NCBI RefSeq assembly: GCF_000024925.1
Contig: NC_013521.1
Location: 930,001 to 994,000, forward strand
Direction of reading: 5' to 3'
DNA: 64,000 bases
Source: Sanguibacter keddieii DSM 10542
GTDB lineage: Bacteria; Actinomycetota; Actinomycetes; Actinomycetales; Cellulomonadaceae
Made by a program: the position numbers and the translations under genes. This document shows, piece after piece, positions 26,929 through 35,005 of the stretch; position 1 is the stretch's first letter, and each line of letters opens with the position of its first letter. Below the pieces are notes generated by a model that had not been told where the DNA came from, searched no databases, and was given only the letters and a program-made list of their open reading frames with translations.

Positions 26929-26957
26929 ATCATGGTGGGATCGCTCCCACACGTCAA
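26929..26957 (-). promoter_or_regulatory. cebE operon promoter
   Basis: On the minus strand TTGACG (26952-26957) and CATGAT (26929-26934) are separated by exactly 17 bp, and the spacer contains the upstream CebR operator. Repression by steric exclusion would follow directly. Confidence 0.7.
26936..26949. promoter_or_regulatory. CebR/CelR operator, upstream copy within the promoter spacer
   Basis: TGGGATCGCTCCCA, one base from the consensus, lies wholly inside the 17-bp spacer between the -35 and -10. The remaining interval to 27,183 shows nothing I can support. Confidence 0.85.
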
Positions 26958-27183
26958 CGACCAGATCGGGTGAGACCTCGGTCACGACGGTGCGAGACGA
27001 CGTCGTCGCAGGTCAGGGCGTTGCGCCGTGGCAGGAGGGATGCCGAATCGTTATCTGGGAGGGCCGTCTCGACGCACGACGACGCCGCCACCGCGGGCGT
27101 CGACCCGTCTGGAGTGCAGGTCGGTGCGCTGTGCGGTGACGGCGTCGGGGACGGTGCGTCGTGGGTGAGGTCCGGGGGCCGGG

Positions 27184-27696
27184 TCAGGCCTCGGGGTGGT
27201 CGGCGACCCACCCGGCTGCCGTGGCGGCCTCGGAGGTGAGCGCCTGGCGGATCGCCTCGGCCGCAGCCTTCTCGATGCTGGCCCCGAACAGCGGCACCGG
27301 TGACTTGATCTCGCCGTCGTAGGTCATGGTCGACCCGCCCTCGGCGGGGACGAGGGTGATCGAGCCGGTCATCCGCACGGGCGCCCCGGTGATCTCGACC
27401 GAGACGGTACCGAAGCGGCGGCCGTCGGCCCCCTCGGTGGGCTCGGCCCACGCCTCGGTCTGCCGGATCTCGAGCTCTGACCCGACGAAGGACCGCGCCT
27501 GCGCGGGGATCTGGTCGCTCGGGATCACGCGGCGCACGGCGGAGGTGAAGCTGCCGTCGGTCCCGACGGTCACGTCGACGCTGAGCACCCCGGACCCGGC
27601 CTCGGCCGCCTTGTGACGGATGAAGGCGGGGTCGTTGACCAGCCGCACCGCGGCGTCCGTCGCCAGCGGCAGGTGCAGGGTGATGCTCGTGTGCAT
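27184..27696 (-). CDS. DUF2505 family protein
   Basis: A 170-aa cytoplasmic protein of the actinobacterial DUF2505 family, related to SRPBCC/START-like lipid-binding folds. Landmarks are MHTSITLHLPLATDAAVRLVNDPAFIRHKA at the start, split by the family as strand-helix, and GEIKSPVPLFGASIEKAAAE near the end, where the amphipathic helix closes the cavity. The ligand is unknown. The start ATG at 27696 has GAAGGAG about 12 nt upstream. It stands alone and divergent from the kinase gene. Confidence 0.82.
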   Translation of the reverse strand: MHTSITLHLPLATDAAVRLVNDPAFIRHKAAEAGSGVLSVDVTVGTDGSFTSAVRRVIPSDQIPAQARSFVGSELEIRQTEAWAEPTEGADGRRFGTVSVEITGAPVRMTGSITLVPAEGGSTMTYDGEIKSPVPLFGASIEKAAAEAIRQALTSEAATAAGWVADHPEA

Positions 27697-27778
27697 GTCG
27701 GACGCGCTCCTTCGCCGTGACGGGTGGGGTCGAGCCTACCGAACAGCGCGCGGACAGCGCGCGTCGGCGCGGCCCGCG

Positions 27779-27784
27779 TAGGCT
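27779..27784 (+). promoter_or_regulatory. -10 element for leaderless pdtaS-like transcript
   Basis: TAGGCT ends 6 nt before the GTG at 27791 and there is no Shine-Dalgarno. This supports both the start choice and a leaderless mRNA. Confidence 0.55.
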
Positions 27785-27790
27785 TCCCCT

Positions 27791-29278
27791 GTGTCGACCA
27801 TGAGCAACCTCGTGTCCAAGTACAGCGCGCTCGACCCCGCGGACGCCGAGTGGCTGCACCTGCTGGTCGGGGACTGGCAGCTCATCTCCGACCTGGCCTT
27901 CGCCGACCTGGTGCTCTGGCTGCCGACGACCGACGGCGGCTTCGTCGCCGTGTCGCAGTGCCGGCCCAGCACCGGGGCGACCGTCCACCACGACGACATC
28001 GTCGGGTCCTTCGCCCCCGAGGGGCTGCTGCCGCAGCTCGAGCGGGCGCTCACCGAGGCGAGCACGCAGCGCTCGCGCGAGCCCCGCTGGTTCGGTACCT
28101 ACGCCGTCCGCGAGGAGGTCGTCCCCGTGGTGCACGCGGGCCGGTCGATCGCCGTCGTCGCCCGCCAGACGAACCTGGGCAGCGGCCGGACGCCGAGCCG
28201 CCTCGAGCTCAACTACGTCGAGGCCGCCGACGACCTCATGAACATGGTGACCACGGGCGAGTTCCCGTCCCCCGACGGGGCGACCGGCCCGCGCCGGGGT
28301 GCGCCGCGCGTGGGCGACGGGCTCATCCGGCTGAACTCCGAGGGCGAGGTGCTCTACGCGAGCCCCAACGCCCTGAGCTGCTTCCACCGCCTCGGTGTCA
28401 TCGGTGCGCTGGTCGGCGAGTCGCTCATCGAGGTGACCACCGAGCTGGTCGAGCACCAGGTGCCCGTCGACGAGTCCATGCCCCTGGTCCTCATGGGGCG
28501 TGCGCCGTGGCGGACGGAGATCGACTCGCACGGCGTGTGCCTGTCGGTGCGCTCCGTGCCGCTCACCGAGAACGGGCACCGCATCGGTGCCGTGCTCATG
28601 TGCCGCGACGTCTCAGAGCTCCGGCGGCGCGAGCGCGAGCTCATCACCAAGGACGCCACGATCCGCGAGATCCACCACCGCGTGAAGAACAACCTGCAGA
28701 CCGTGGCCGCGCTGCTGCGCCTGCAGGCACGTCGCATGAAGCTCCCCGAGGCGAAGGAGGCGCTCGAGGAGGCCATGCGTCGCGTCGCGACGATCGCCCT
28801 GGTGCACGACTCGCTGTCGCAGACCCTCGACGAGGAGGTCGAGTTCGACGACATGGTCGGCCGGGCGCTACGGCTCACCGCGGACGTCGCGTCGGCCGAC
28901 GTGAGCGTGCGGACGGTGCAGACGGGCTCCTTCGGGATGGTCCCGGCGCAGGACGCCACGGCGCTCGCGCTGATCCTCACCGAGCTGGTGACCAACGCCG
29001 TCGAGCACGGCCTGTCGTCGACCGGTGGTGGCACGGTCGAGGTCAAGGCGCAGCGCGACGGCGCCGACCTCACGGTCACGGTGGCCGACGACGGCATCGG
29101 GATGGGCGAGGGGCGCGACAAGGGCTCCTCGGGGGGCCTCGGCACGCAGATCATCAACACCCTGGTGACCAACGAGCTCCAGGGCACGATCGACTGGTCG
29201 CCGCGCGAGGGCGGCGGCACCCTCGTGACCGTGGCCGTGGTGCTGCGCGGCGTCACGAACCACGACCCCTCGGCCTGA
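27791..29278 (+). CDS. pdtaS: PdtaS-like sensor histidine kinase (HisKA_2)
   Basis: A 495-aa soluble kinase. It has an N-terminal GAF-like domain (about 15-150), a PAS domain (about 175-275), and HisKA_2 with the phospho-acceptor in IREIHHRVKNNLQTVAALLR (His295/296). The HATPase_c domain follows (TELVTNAVEHGL, VADDGIGMG, GLGTQIINTLV). In mycobacteria PdtaS signals to PdtaR, an ANTAR-domain RNA-binding antiterminator; no pdtaR is in the window. It is convergent with a whiB gene exactly as Rv3220c is with whiB1, which supports orthology. Confidence 0.9.
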   Translation: MSTMSNLVSKYSALDPADAEWLHLLVGDWQLISDLAFADLVLWLPTTDGGFVAVSQCRPSTGATVHHDDIVGSFAPEGLLPQLERALTEASTQRSREPRWFGTYAVREEVVPVVHAGRSIAVVARQTNLGSGRTPSRLELNYVEAADDLMNMVTTGEFPSPDGATGPRRGAPRVGDGLIRLNSEGEVLYASPNALSCFHRLGVIGALVGESLIEVTTELVEHQVPVDESMPLVLMGRAPWRTEIDSHGVCLSVRSVPLTENGHRIGAVLMCRDVSELRRRERELITKDATIREIHHRVKNNLQTVAALLRLQARRMKLPEAKEALEEAMRRVATIALVHDSLSQTLDEEVEFDDMVGRALRLTADVASADVSVRTVQTGSFGMVPAQDATALALILTELVTNAVEHGLSSTGGGTVEVKAQRDGADLTVTVADDGIGMGEGRDKGSSGGLGTQIINTLVTNELQGTIDWSPREGGGTLVTVAVVLRGVTNHDPSA

Positions 29279-29321
29279 CGGGTACCAGCCGTCCTTCTCC
29301 CCGAGGTCGCACACCCTGCCT

Positions 29322-29388
29322 CGAGGTCGTACCGACACGCCAGATCGGCGCTCTCACGGGGCGTTGTCGGCGTGTCGGTACGACCTCG
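29322..29388. repeat. 20-bp inverted repeat between pdtaS and whiB
   Basis: Perfect arms CGAGGTCGTACCGACACGCC (29322-29341) and its complement (29369-29388) flank a 27-nt spacer. Parts of the arm are repeated nearby as GAGGTCG (from 29303) and GGTACGACCT (from 29397). It may act as a terminator for pdtaS, but the long arms and extra partial copies look like a small palindromic repeat element. Confidence 0.6.
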
Positions 29389-29443
29389 GCGGCGACGGTA
29401 CGACCTGGCGGAGGCGGAGGCGAAGGCGGCGACGGTACAGACG

Positions 29444-29483
29444 GCACGAGGCCCGGACCCCTCAGGGGGTCCGGGCCTCGTGC
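29444..29483 (-). terminator. whiB terminator hairpin
   Basis: Perfect 17-bp arms (29444-29460 and 29467-29483) with a 6-nt loop, 31 bp past the whiB stop on the minus strand. Confidence 0.8.
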
Positions 29484-29514
29484 TCAGCGTGTGGTGCGCC
29501 TGCGCAGCGTGTGG

Positions 29515-29763
29515 TCAGCTGGCGCGGCGGGCGCGGGCGGTGCGGCGCTTGAGGGCGCGGCGCTCGTCCTCGGAGAGGCCGCCCCAGACGCCGGCGTCCT
29601 GGCCGGACTCGATGGCCCACTTGAGGCAGGTGTCCACGACGGGGCACCGACGGCAGACGGCCTTCGCCTCGTCGATCTGCAGGATCGCGGGACCGGTGTT
29701 GCCGATCGGGAAGAACAGCTCCGGGTCTTCGTCGAGACAGGAAGCGCGGTGACGCCAATCCAT
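29515..29763 (-). CDS. whiB1: WhiB-family iron-sulfur transcription factor (WhiB1/WblE-like)
   Basis: An 82-aa Wbl protein with four cluster-binding cysteines, Cys9, Cys37, Cys40 and Cys46, the turn motif GVWGG at about 58-62, and a basic C-terminal tail (ERRALKRRTARARRAS) for DNA contact. Wbl proteins bind a [4Fe-4S] cluster sensitive to NO and oxygen and contact sigma-A region 4. The ATG at 29763 has GAGGAG 6 nt upstream. Length, motif and its convergent position with pdtaS point to the WhiB1 subfamily. Confidence 0.92.
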   Translation of the reverse strand: MDWRHRASCLDEDPELFFPIGNTGPAILQIDEAKAVCRRCPVVDTCLKWAIESGQDAGVWGGLSEDERRALKRRTARARRAS

Positions 29764-30094
29764 GGGTATCTCCTCAGGCAGGGGGGAGCCAGCCCCGGGG
29801 GAGGGCGGCTGCAAAGGGAGGGGGGTGTGACTGCTGGTAACCAGTTCACACCTCAACCACCCCCGGCACAAGGGTTACCAGGAGGTTTCTATTGTGTGAC
29901 GACTGAGGCCTTGGTCACATTTTTGGTCAACCACGCTCCCCGAGTGGGTTATAAGCACGCCGCACGGCGCAGGTCAAGGGTGATTCTGTGCCGTTTCACG
30001 ACGATCGGTCGGCTCTGCGTGCTGTGACGTCCGATCCAGGACCTAGGACATGGTCGAGAGCATCGCGGTCGATCCGCTATCGTCTGGATCACTT
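29764..30094. promoter_or_regulatory. whiB upstream region with repeated GGTWACC motifs
   Basis: No gene. It contains CTGGTAACC (29834-29842) and GGTTACCAG (29873-29881), a perfect 9-bp inverted pair 30 bp apart. Each is itself nearly palindromic, so they may be two copies of one operator in the whiB leader. Further upstream TGTGA (29895-29899) and TCACA (29915-29919) are 15 nt apart, too far for a standard Crp site. A TATCGT hexamer (30078-30083) could be the -10 for the membrane protein gene at 30095. Confidence 0.45.
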
Positions 30095-30565
30095 ATGACT
30101 TCCTCCGGTCTCACCCCGCCGCCCGAGCCCGCTCCCGAACCGCGCGGAGCGGTCCGCCGCTGGCTCGCGATCCGCCGCCACCCGGCCGTGTGGTGCACCG
30201 CGGCGCTGCTGGCGCTCGAAGGCCTCGTCCTCGTGGTGGTCGCCGTGGTCGGTGCGACCGACCTGCTGCCCGGGCGCGAGCGGGTGCTCGGTGTCGCGAT
30301 CGCGCTGACGCTCTCCGCCGCGGGCGGCGCGTGGCTGCTGCTCGCCAGCGCCTACGGCGTCACCCTCGGTCGCGCGTGGGTCCGAGGGCCGGTCATCACC
30401 GTCCAGGTCCTCGCCGCCCTCGTCGGCGTGAACTTCGTCCAGGGTGGGGAGACCGCACTGGGTGCAGCGCTCGTCGTGGTGCCCGTGCTCGTGCTCGTCG
30501 GCCTGCTGTCAGGCCCCGTCTCCCGGTTCACCGGACGCCGCACGTACTCGCTCGACCAGGACTGA
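30095..30565 (+). CDS. small four-helix membrane protein, unknown function
   Basis: A 156-aa protein with a polar N-terminus (PPPEPAPEPRG) and four predicted membrane segments (AALLALEGLVLVVVAVVGA; VAIALTLSAAGGAWLLLASA; VITVQVLAALVGVNFV; ALGAALVVVPVLVLVGLL). It resembles small uncharacterised actinobacterial membrane proteins near whiB genes. I recognise no function. The ATG at 30095 is chosen because the membrane protein core begins after it and a TATCGT hexamer lies 11 nt before it; an in-frame ATG at 30050 is the alternative. Confidence 0.7.
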   Translation: MTSSGLTPPPEPAPEPRGAVRRWLAIRRHPAVWCTAALLALEGLVLVVVAVVGATDLLPGRERVLGVAIALTLSAAGGAWLLLASAYGVTLGRAWVRGPVITVQVLAALVGVNFVQGGETALGAALVVVPVLVLVGLLSGPVSRFTGRRTYSLDQD

Positions 30566-30604
30566 ACCCGCTCCACCAGGACCGGCGAGCTCTCCCGCAG
30601 ATGC

Positions 30605-30644
30605 CAGAGGCCGCACGATCCCCTCGGGGAACGCGCGGCCTCTG
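30605..30644. terminator. bidirectional hairpin terminator
   Basis: CAGAGGCCGC (30605-30614) pairs with GCGGCCTCTG (30635-30644). The 20-nt apical part contains a second small hairpin CCCCTCGGGG. It lies between convergent genes. Confidence 0.7.
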
Positions 30645-30670
30645 CTGTGCTCCCGGTGCCGACGGCCCGG

Positions 30671-33250
30671 TCAGTCGACGGCGAGCGCCTCGACCGGTGA
30701 CGTCCGGGCTGCCGTGCGGCCGGGGACCACCGAGGCGAGCAGGCCCGCTGCGACTGAGACGACGAGCACGAGCACCAGCGGGACGACGGGCACCGAGAGG
30801 GACACGTCGGCGAAGCCGCCGAGGACGACGAGCGCGCCGACCCACCCGTAGACGGCCCCGAGCACGATGCCGAGCACGGCGCCGACCCCGGCGATGAGGG
30901 AGCCCTCGACGGCGAGGGTGAGCCTCAGCTGTCGCTTGCTGAGCCCGATGGCGCGGAGCGTCGCGGACTCGCGGCGACGCTCGAGGACGGAGAGCGAGAG
31001 CGTGTTCGCGACCCCGATGAGCGCGATGACCACCGCGATGGCGAGGAGCCCGACGACCACGGCGAGCATGGTGTCGATCGCCTGCTGCATCGTGGCTCGC
31101 TCGACAGCCGCACCGGTGACGGACACGGCGTCCGACGACAGGGCGTCCCGGACCATGTTCACGGTGGTGCTGGCGTCGTCGAGGTCGGCGACCTGGATCC
31201 ACGCGCTCGTGGGCAGCACGTCCCCGACGATGCCGGACACGGCGGTCGCGTCGACGACGGCCCGCGTGGTCTTGAGGTCGGCGACGACCACGTCGAGCGT
31301 CACGGACCCGCCCGGTCCGGTGAAGGTCAGCGTCCTGTCGTCGCCGACCATGTAGTCGGCGTAGAACGGCGACACCACCACGTGCGTGGCGTCGAGGCCG
31401 TCGAGGATCGAGGGGTCGCGCAGGGCGGCCTGGGCGGAGGCCTTCGTGACGACGGAGACGGGCTCCTGCGTCGCGACGCTGCCCGTGCTCCCGGCGACGT
31501 CGAGCATGACGTCGGAGACGGGCGCGACGGCGGCGACCCCGTCGACCGTCGCGAGCTCGCTGAGGACGGCCGGTGTGAGCGACCCCTCGGGGCTCGACCC
31601 GTCGGCCTCGACCGCCCCGGTCTCGACCATGACGTCGACGTTGTACGAGGAGTCGAGGGTCGAGGCGAGGGAGGCTCGGGCAGACGCCGCGCCGACCGAC
31701 ATCATGGCCACGAGGGTGACGCCGATGAGGAGTGCGCTGCTGGTGGCCGCGGTGCGGCGCGGGTTGCGGGTGATGTTCGCCCCGGCGAGCCGGGCGCTCG
31801 GGCCGGCGGATCCGAGGAGCCGGCCGACGAGCCCGATGACGCGTGGGAGCCAGAACACGGCTCCGACGAGGATCCCGACGAAGGACACGGCACCTCCGAA
31901 GACCCCGGCGGCGACGGCTTCCTCCACCCGGCCTGTGGTCGCCGTGAGGTAGACACCGAGGACCATGAACAGGGCACCGCCGACGGCGAGGAGGAGCGAG
32001 AAGGCGAGGCGTACCTTGCCGGCCGAGGCGCCGAGGGTCGGCGCGTCGGCCGGACGCATGGCCTCGAGCGGCGCGACGCGGGTCGCCGCCCGGGCGGGGA
32101 CGAGGCTCGCCACGACGGTGACGAGAGTGCCGACGACGAGCGGCCAGAGGATCGCGCCGAGGGAGAAGGTGATGCGTCCGGGGATCGGGAAGTCGAGGTC
32201 GGTCCGGGCGAGCACCATGATGGTCAGCTGGACGAAGGCCGACCCGAGCACGATGCCGACCAGGGACGAGACGAGCCCGAGGGTGGCTGCCTCGAGCACG
32301 ACGGACCCGCGCAGCTGGGCCTTCTTGGCACCCACGCAGCGGAGCAGGGCGAGGGTGCGCGTGCGCTGGGCCACGAGCACCTGGAAGGTGTTGGAGATGA
32401 CGAGCGCCGCGACGACCATCGCGATCGCCGCGAAGGCGAGGATCACCACGGTGAAGACCTGCTGCCCGCCGGTCGCGGAGTTCACGGACGCTGCTGCGGC
32501 CTCGTCCTTGGTGACCACCTCGGTGCTGTCCAGGTCGACGATCCCGGCGATGCGGTCTCGGGCCGTCTCGAGGTCGGTGCCGGGCGTGAGAGCGACGGCC
32601 ACCTGCGGGTACACCGGGTTGGTGCCGTAGGAGTGCCGCTCGGTGAACAGGCCCTCCGCGACGACGGCGGCGCCGCCCTGCGCGGCGTAGGCCTTATAGG
32701 GGTCGTCGACGATGCCGGTCACCGTGAGGGGGGTCCGGACACCGACCGGGTCGGAGACGCTCTCGCCCGTGGACGGGTAGGAGACCTCGTCGACGCTGTC
32801 GCCCACGGACACGCCGAGGAGGCGGGCGGTGCCCTCGGGGAGGGCGATCTCGCTGTCGGAGGTGGGCAGGGCGCCCTCGGCGACCGTGAGCGGCTGGAGG
32901 TCAGGGGAGGTCCCGACGGCGATGCTCGCCTGGTAGAGGCTGCTGCCACCGGCGGTGAGCTCGAGATAGGCGGCGGCGACAGGGTCTGCGGCGGCGACGC
33001 CGTCGGCCTGACGGATCTGGTCGAGCTGCTGCGACGTGATCGTGCTCGAGCCGAAGTAGGCGCCGTCGCTGCGCACGACGAGGTCGGAGGACCCGTACTG
33101 CGCGGCGACCGAGTCGTAGGTCGCGCGCGTGAGCACGTCCGAGGCGAGCAGCGTGGCGGCCACGAAGGCGGTGCCGATCGCGATCGCGATCCCGGCAGCC
33201 GTGAGCCGCCCGATGCTGCGACGCATCTGGGCGAAGGTGAGGGAGAACAT
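30671..33250 (-). CDS. MacB/FtsX-type ABC transporter permease (two FtsX domains)
   Basis: An 859-aa membrane protein with an N-terminal helix, a large extracytoplasmic domain (about 40-265), and an FtsX core (about 270-390, ending VPARAATRVAPLEAMRPAD). A second helix pair and extracytoplasmic region follow (about 435-720), then a second FtsX core (about 740-859, ending VPGRTAARTSPVEALAVD). This is the usual architecture of Gram-positive antimicrobial-peptide or lipoprotein-type exporters. The start ATG overlaps the upstream ATPase stop by 1 nt. With the adjacent two-component genes it resembles a peptide-antibiotic sensing and detoxification module, by analogy only. Confidence 0.88.
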   Translation of the reverse strand: MFSLTFAQMRRSIGRLTAAGIAIAIGTAFVAATLLASDVLTRATYDSVAAQYGSSDLVVRSDGAYFGSSTITSQQLDQIRQADGVAAADPVAAAYLELTAGGSSLYQASIAVGTSPDLQPLTVAEGALPTSDSEIALPEGTARLLGVSVGDSVDEVSYPSTGESVSDPVGVRTPLTVTGIVDDPYKAYAAQGGAAVVAEGLFTERHSYGTNPVYPQVAVALTPGTDLETARDRIAGIVDLDSTEVVTKDEAAAASVNSATGGQQVFTVVILAFAAIAMVVAALVISNTFQVLVAQRTRTLALLRCVGAKKAQLRGSVVLEAATLGLVSSLVGIVLGSAFVQLTIMVLARTDLDFPIPGRITFSLGAILWPLVVGTLVTVVASLVPARAATRVAPLEAMRPADAPTLGASAGKVRLAFSLLLAVGGALFMVLGVYLTATTGRVEEAVAAGVFGGAVSFVGILVGAVFWLPRVIGLVGRLLGSAGPSARLAGANITRNPRRTAATSSALLIGVTLVAMMSVGAASARASLASTLDSSYNVDVMVETGAVEADGSSPEGSLTPAVLSELATVDGVAAVAPVSDVMLDVAGSTGSVATQEPVSVVTKASAQAALRDPSILDGLDATHVVVSPFYADYMVGDDRTLTFTGPGGSVTLDVVVADLKTTRAVVDATAVSGIVGDVLPTSAWIQVADLDDASTTVNMVRDALSSDAVSVTGAAVERATMQQAIDTMLAVVVGLLAIAVVIALIGVANTLSLSVLERRRESATLRAIGLSKRQLRLTLAVEGSLIAGVGAVLGIVLGAVYGWVGALVVLGGFADVSLSVPVVPLVLVLVVSVAAGLLASVVPGRTAARTSPVEALAVD

Positions 33251-34074
33251 CAGGAGGCCACCTGCCGGGTGGCGCCCGTGTCGGCGGTCGACTCGAAGGT
33301 GCGCAGCGCGTCGAGGCCCGCGAGGACGGACTCGGGGGTGGGGTTGGCGATGTCGCCGGCGATCGCACCGTCGGCGATGAGCACCACGCGGTCGGCGTAG
33401 GCGGCCGCGGCGGGGTCGTGCGTCACCATGATGATGGTGCGGCCGAGCTCGCGGACCGAGCGCCGCAGGAAGCTCAGCACCTCGGCGCCCGAGCGCGAGT
33501 CGAGGTTCCCGGTGGGCTCGTCGGCGAACACCACCTCGGGGCGGGCGATGAGCGCGCGGGCGATCGCGACGCGCTGCTGCTGCCCGCCGGACAGCTCGGA
33601 GGGGCGGTGCGTGAGCCGGTCCTGGATCCCGAGGGTCTGGGCGAGCGTGCCCAGCCATCCCTTGACCTCGGCGGTCACCGGGGAGCCGGCGAGGGTCAGC
33701 GGCAGCAGGATGTTCTGCTCGGCCGTGAACATCGGCAGCAGGTTGAAGGACTGGAAGACGAAGCCGACCCTGTCGCGGCGCAGCGCGGTGAGGTGGTCGT
33801 CGTCGAGGCTCGTCACCTCGGTCGACCCGAGGAACGCCTGACCGGAGGACGCGGAGTCGAGGCCAGCCAGCAGGTGCATGAGCGTCGACTTGCCCGAGCC
33901 CGACGGGCCCATGATCGCGGTGAACTGCCCCTGCGCGAAGTCGACGTCGACCCCGTCGAGCGCGTGCACGGTCCCTGCGCCCTTGCCGTAGAGCTTGGTG
34001 AGGCTGCGAGCGCGGACGGCGGGCTGGGCGGGGGTGCCCGGTGCGGCGGGCGGCTGGTGTGCGGACGTGTCCAC
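33250..34074 (-). CDS. ABC transporter ATPase, MacB/LolD-like
   Basis: A 274-aa ATPase with Walker A GPSGSGKST (56-64), Q-loop FVFQSFNLLP, signature LSGGQQQR, Walker B VVFADEPTGNLDS and the THDP switch. The DEPTGNLDSRSG form is characteristic of the MacB/LolD/FtsE family. The GTG start at 34074 has GGAGA upstream. It is coupled to the FtsX-type permease and lies in the same direction as the two-component system further upstream. Confidence 0.92.
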   Translation of the reverse strand: MDTSAHQPPAAPGTPAQPAVRARSLTKLYGKGAGTVHALDGVDVDFAQGQFTAIMGPSGSGKSTLMHLLAGLDSASSGQAFLGSTEVTSLDDDHLTALRRDRVGFVFQSFNLLPMFTAEQNILLPLTLAGSPVTAEVKGWLGTLAQTLGIQDRLTHRPSELSGGQQQRVAIARALIARPEVVFADEPTGNLDSRSGAEVLSFLRRSVRELGRTIIMVTHDPAAAAYADRVVLIADGAIAGDIANPTPESVLAGLDALRTFESTADTGATRQVAS

Positions 34075-34294
34075 GGGGAGTCTCCAGGTGGCGGGGGGAC
34101 GGTGGCCGTCGGGGGCGCCAGCGCTCCGGGGGACCGGGCCGCGCTGCGTTGGGGGAACCTGCCCCCGACGTGATCACCACGCTATCGACGGAGGTGCAGG
34201 TGGGGCGTCGGGCTGGGGGCGGGTCTTGCCGGCACCCGGGGTCATCCCGCAGGCGGACCCGGCGGGCGCTCGCGGCCACCGGGCGGGGGAGGGG

Positions 34295-35005
34295 TCACTC
34301 CCCGGGGCGCACCAGGCCGGTCTCGTACGCGGTCACCACGGCCTGGACGCGGTCGCGGGCGCCGAGCTTGGACAGGATGCGGCCCACGTGGGTCTTGATG
34401 GTCGCCTCGGCGACGAACAGGTCGGAGGCGATCTCCTGGTTGGCGCGCCCCCGCGCCATGAGCACGAGGACCTCGCGCTCGCGCTCGGTGAGCGAGTCGA
34501 CGGCCGAGGCCTGACCGGAGTCGACGAGCTGCTCCTCGGGGAGGGTCGTGACGAGCCGGTCGAGCAGGCGCCGCGTGGTCGACGGCGCGATGACCGCGTC
34601 GCCCGAGTGGACGGTGCGGATCGCGGCGAGCATCTCCTCGGGCGGGGCGTCCTTGAGCAGGAACCCGCTCGCGCCCGACCGGATGGCCTCGAGGGCGTAC
34701 TCGTCGAGGTCGAAGGTGGTGAGCACGATGATGCGAGGTGCCTCGTCGCCGCGGGCCTCCCACAGGGCGGTGAGCTGGGCGGTCGCGACGAGGCCGTCCA
34801 TGGTCGGCATGCGCACGTCCATGAGCACGACGTCGACGGGGTGGTCGGTGAGCAGACGCACCGCCTGGGCACCGTCGCCGGCCTCGACGACCACCTCGAG
34901 GTCCGGCTGGGAGTCGATGACCATGCGGAAGCCCGCCCGGAGCAGCTGCTGGTCGTCGACGATCGCGACGCGGATGTGCGGGGCGGCGTCGAGGGTGTCG
35001 GTCAT
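34295..35005 (-). CDS. NarL/LuxR-family response regulator
   Basis: A 236-aa regulator with a receiver domain (about 10-135, phospho-acceptor Asp63 in VVLMDVRMP, Thr in VLTTFD, Lys in LLKDAP) and a C-terminal LuxR helix-turn-helix (LTEREREVLVLMARGRANQE). Its ATG overlaps the kinase stop (ATGA), so the pair is co-translated. Proximity to the ABC exporter suggests it controls that operon. Confidence 0.93.
   Translation of the reverse strand: MTDTLDAAPHIRVAIVDDQQLLRAGFRMVIDSQPDLEVVVEAGDGAQAVRLLTDHPVDVVLMDVRMPTMDGLVATAQLTALWEARGDEAPRIIVLTTFDLDEYALEAIRSGASGFLLKDAPPEEMLAAIRTVHSGDAVIAPSTTRRLLDRLVTTLPEEQLVDSGQASAVDSLTEREREVLVLMARGRANQEIASDLFVAEATIKTHVGRILSKLGARDRVQAVVTAYETGLVRPGE

Noticed and set aside
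29895-29919. TGTGA...TCACA upstream of whiB as a Crp site
   Set aside because: The half-sites are separated by 15 nt rather than 6, so a standard Crp dimer would not fit.
30671-34279. A 1202-codon minus-strand frame suggesting an ATPase-permease fusion
   Set aside because: The ATPase motifs are in a different frame; the permease begins at 33,250.
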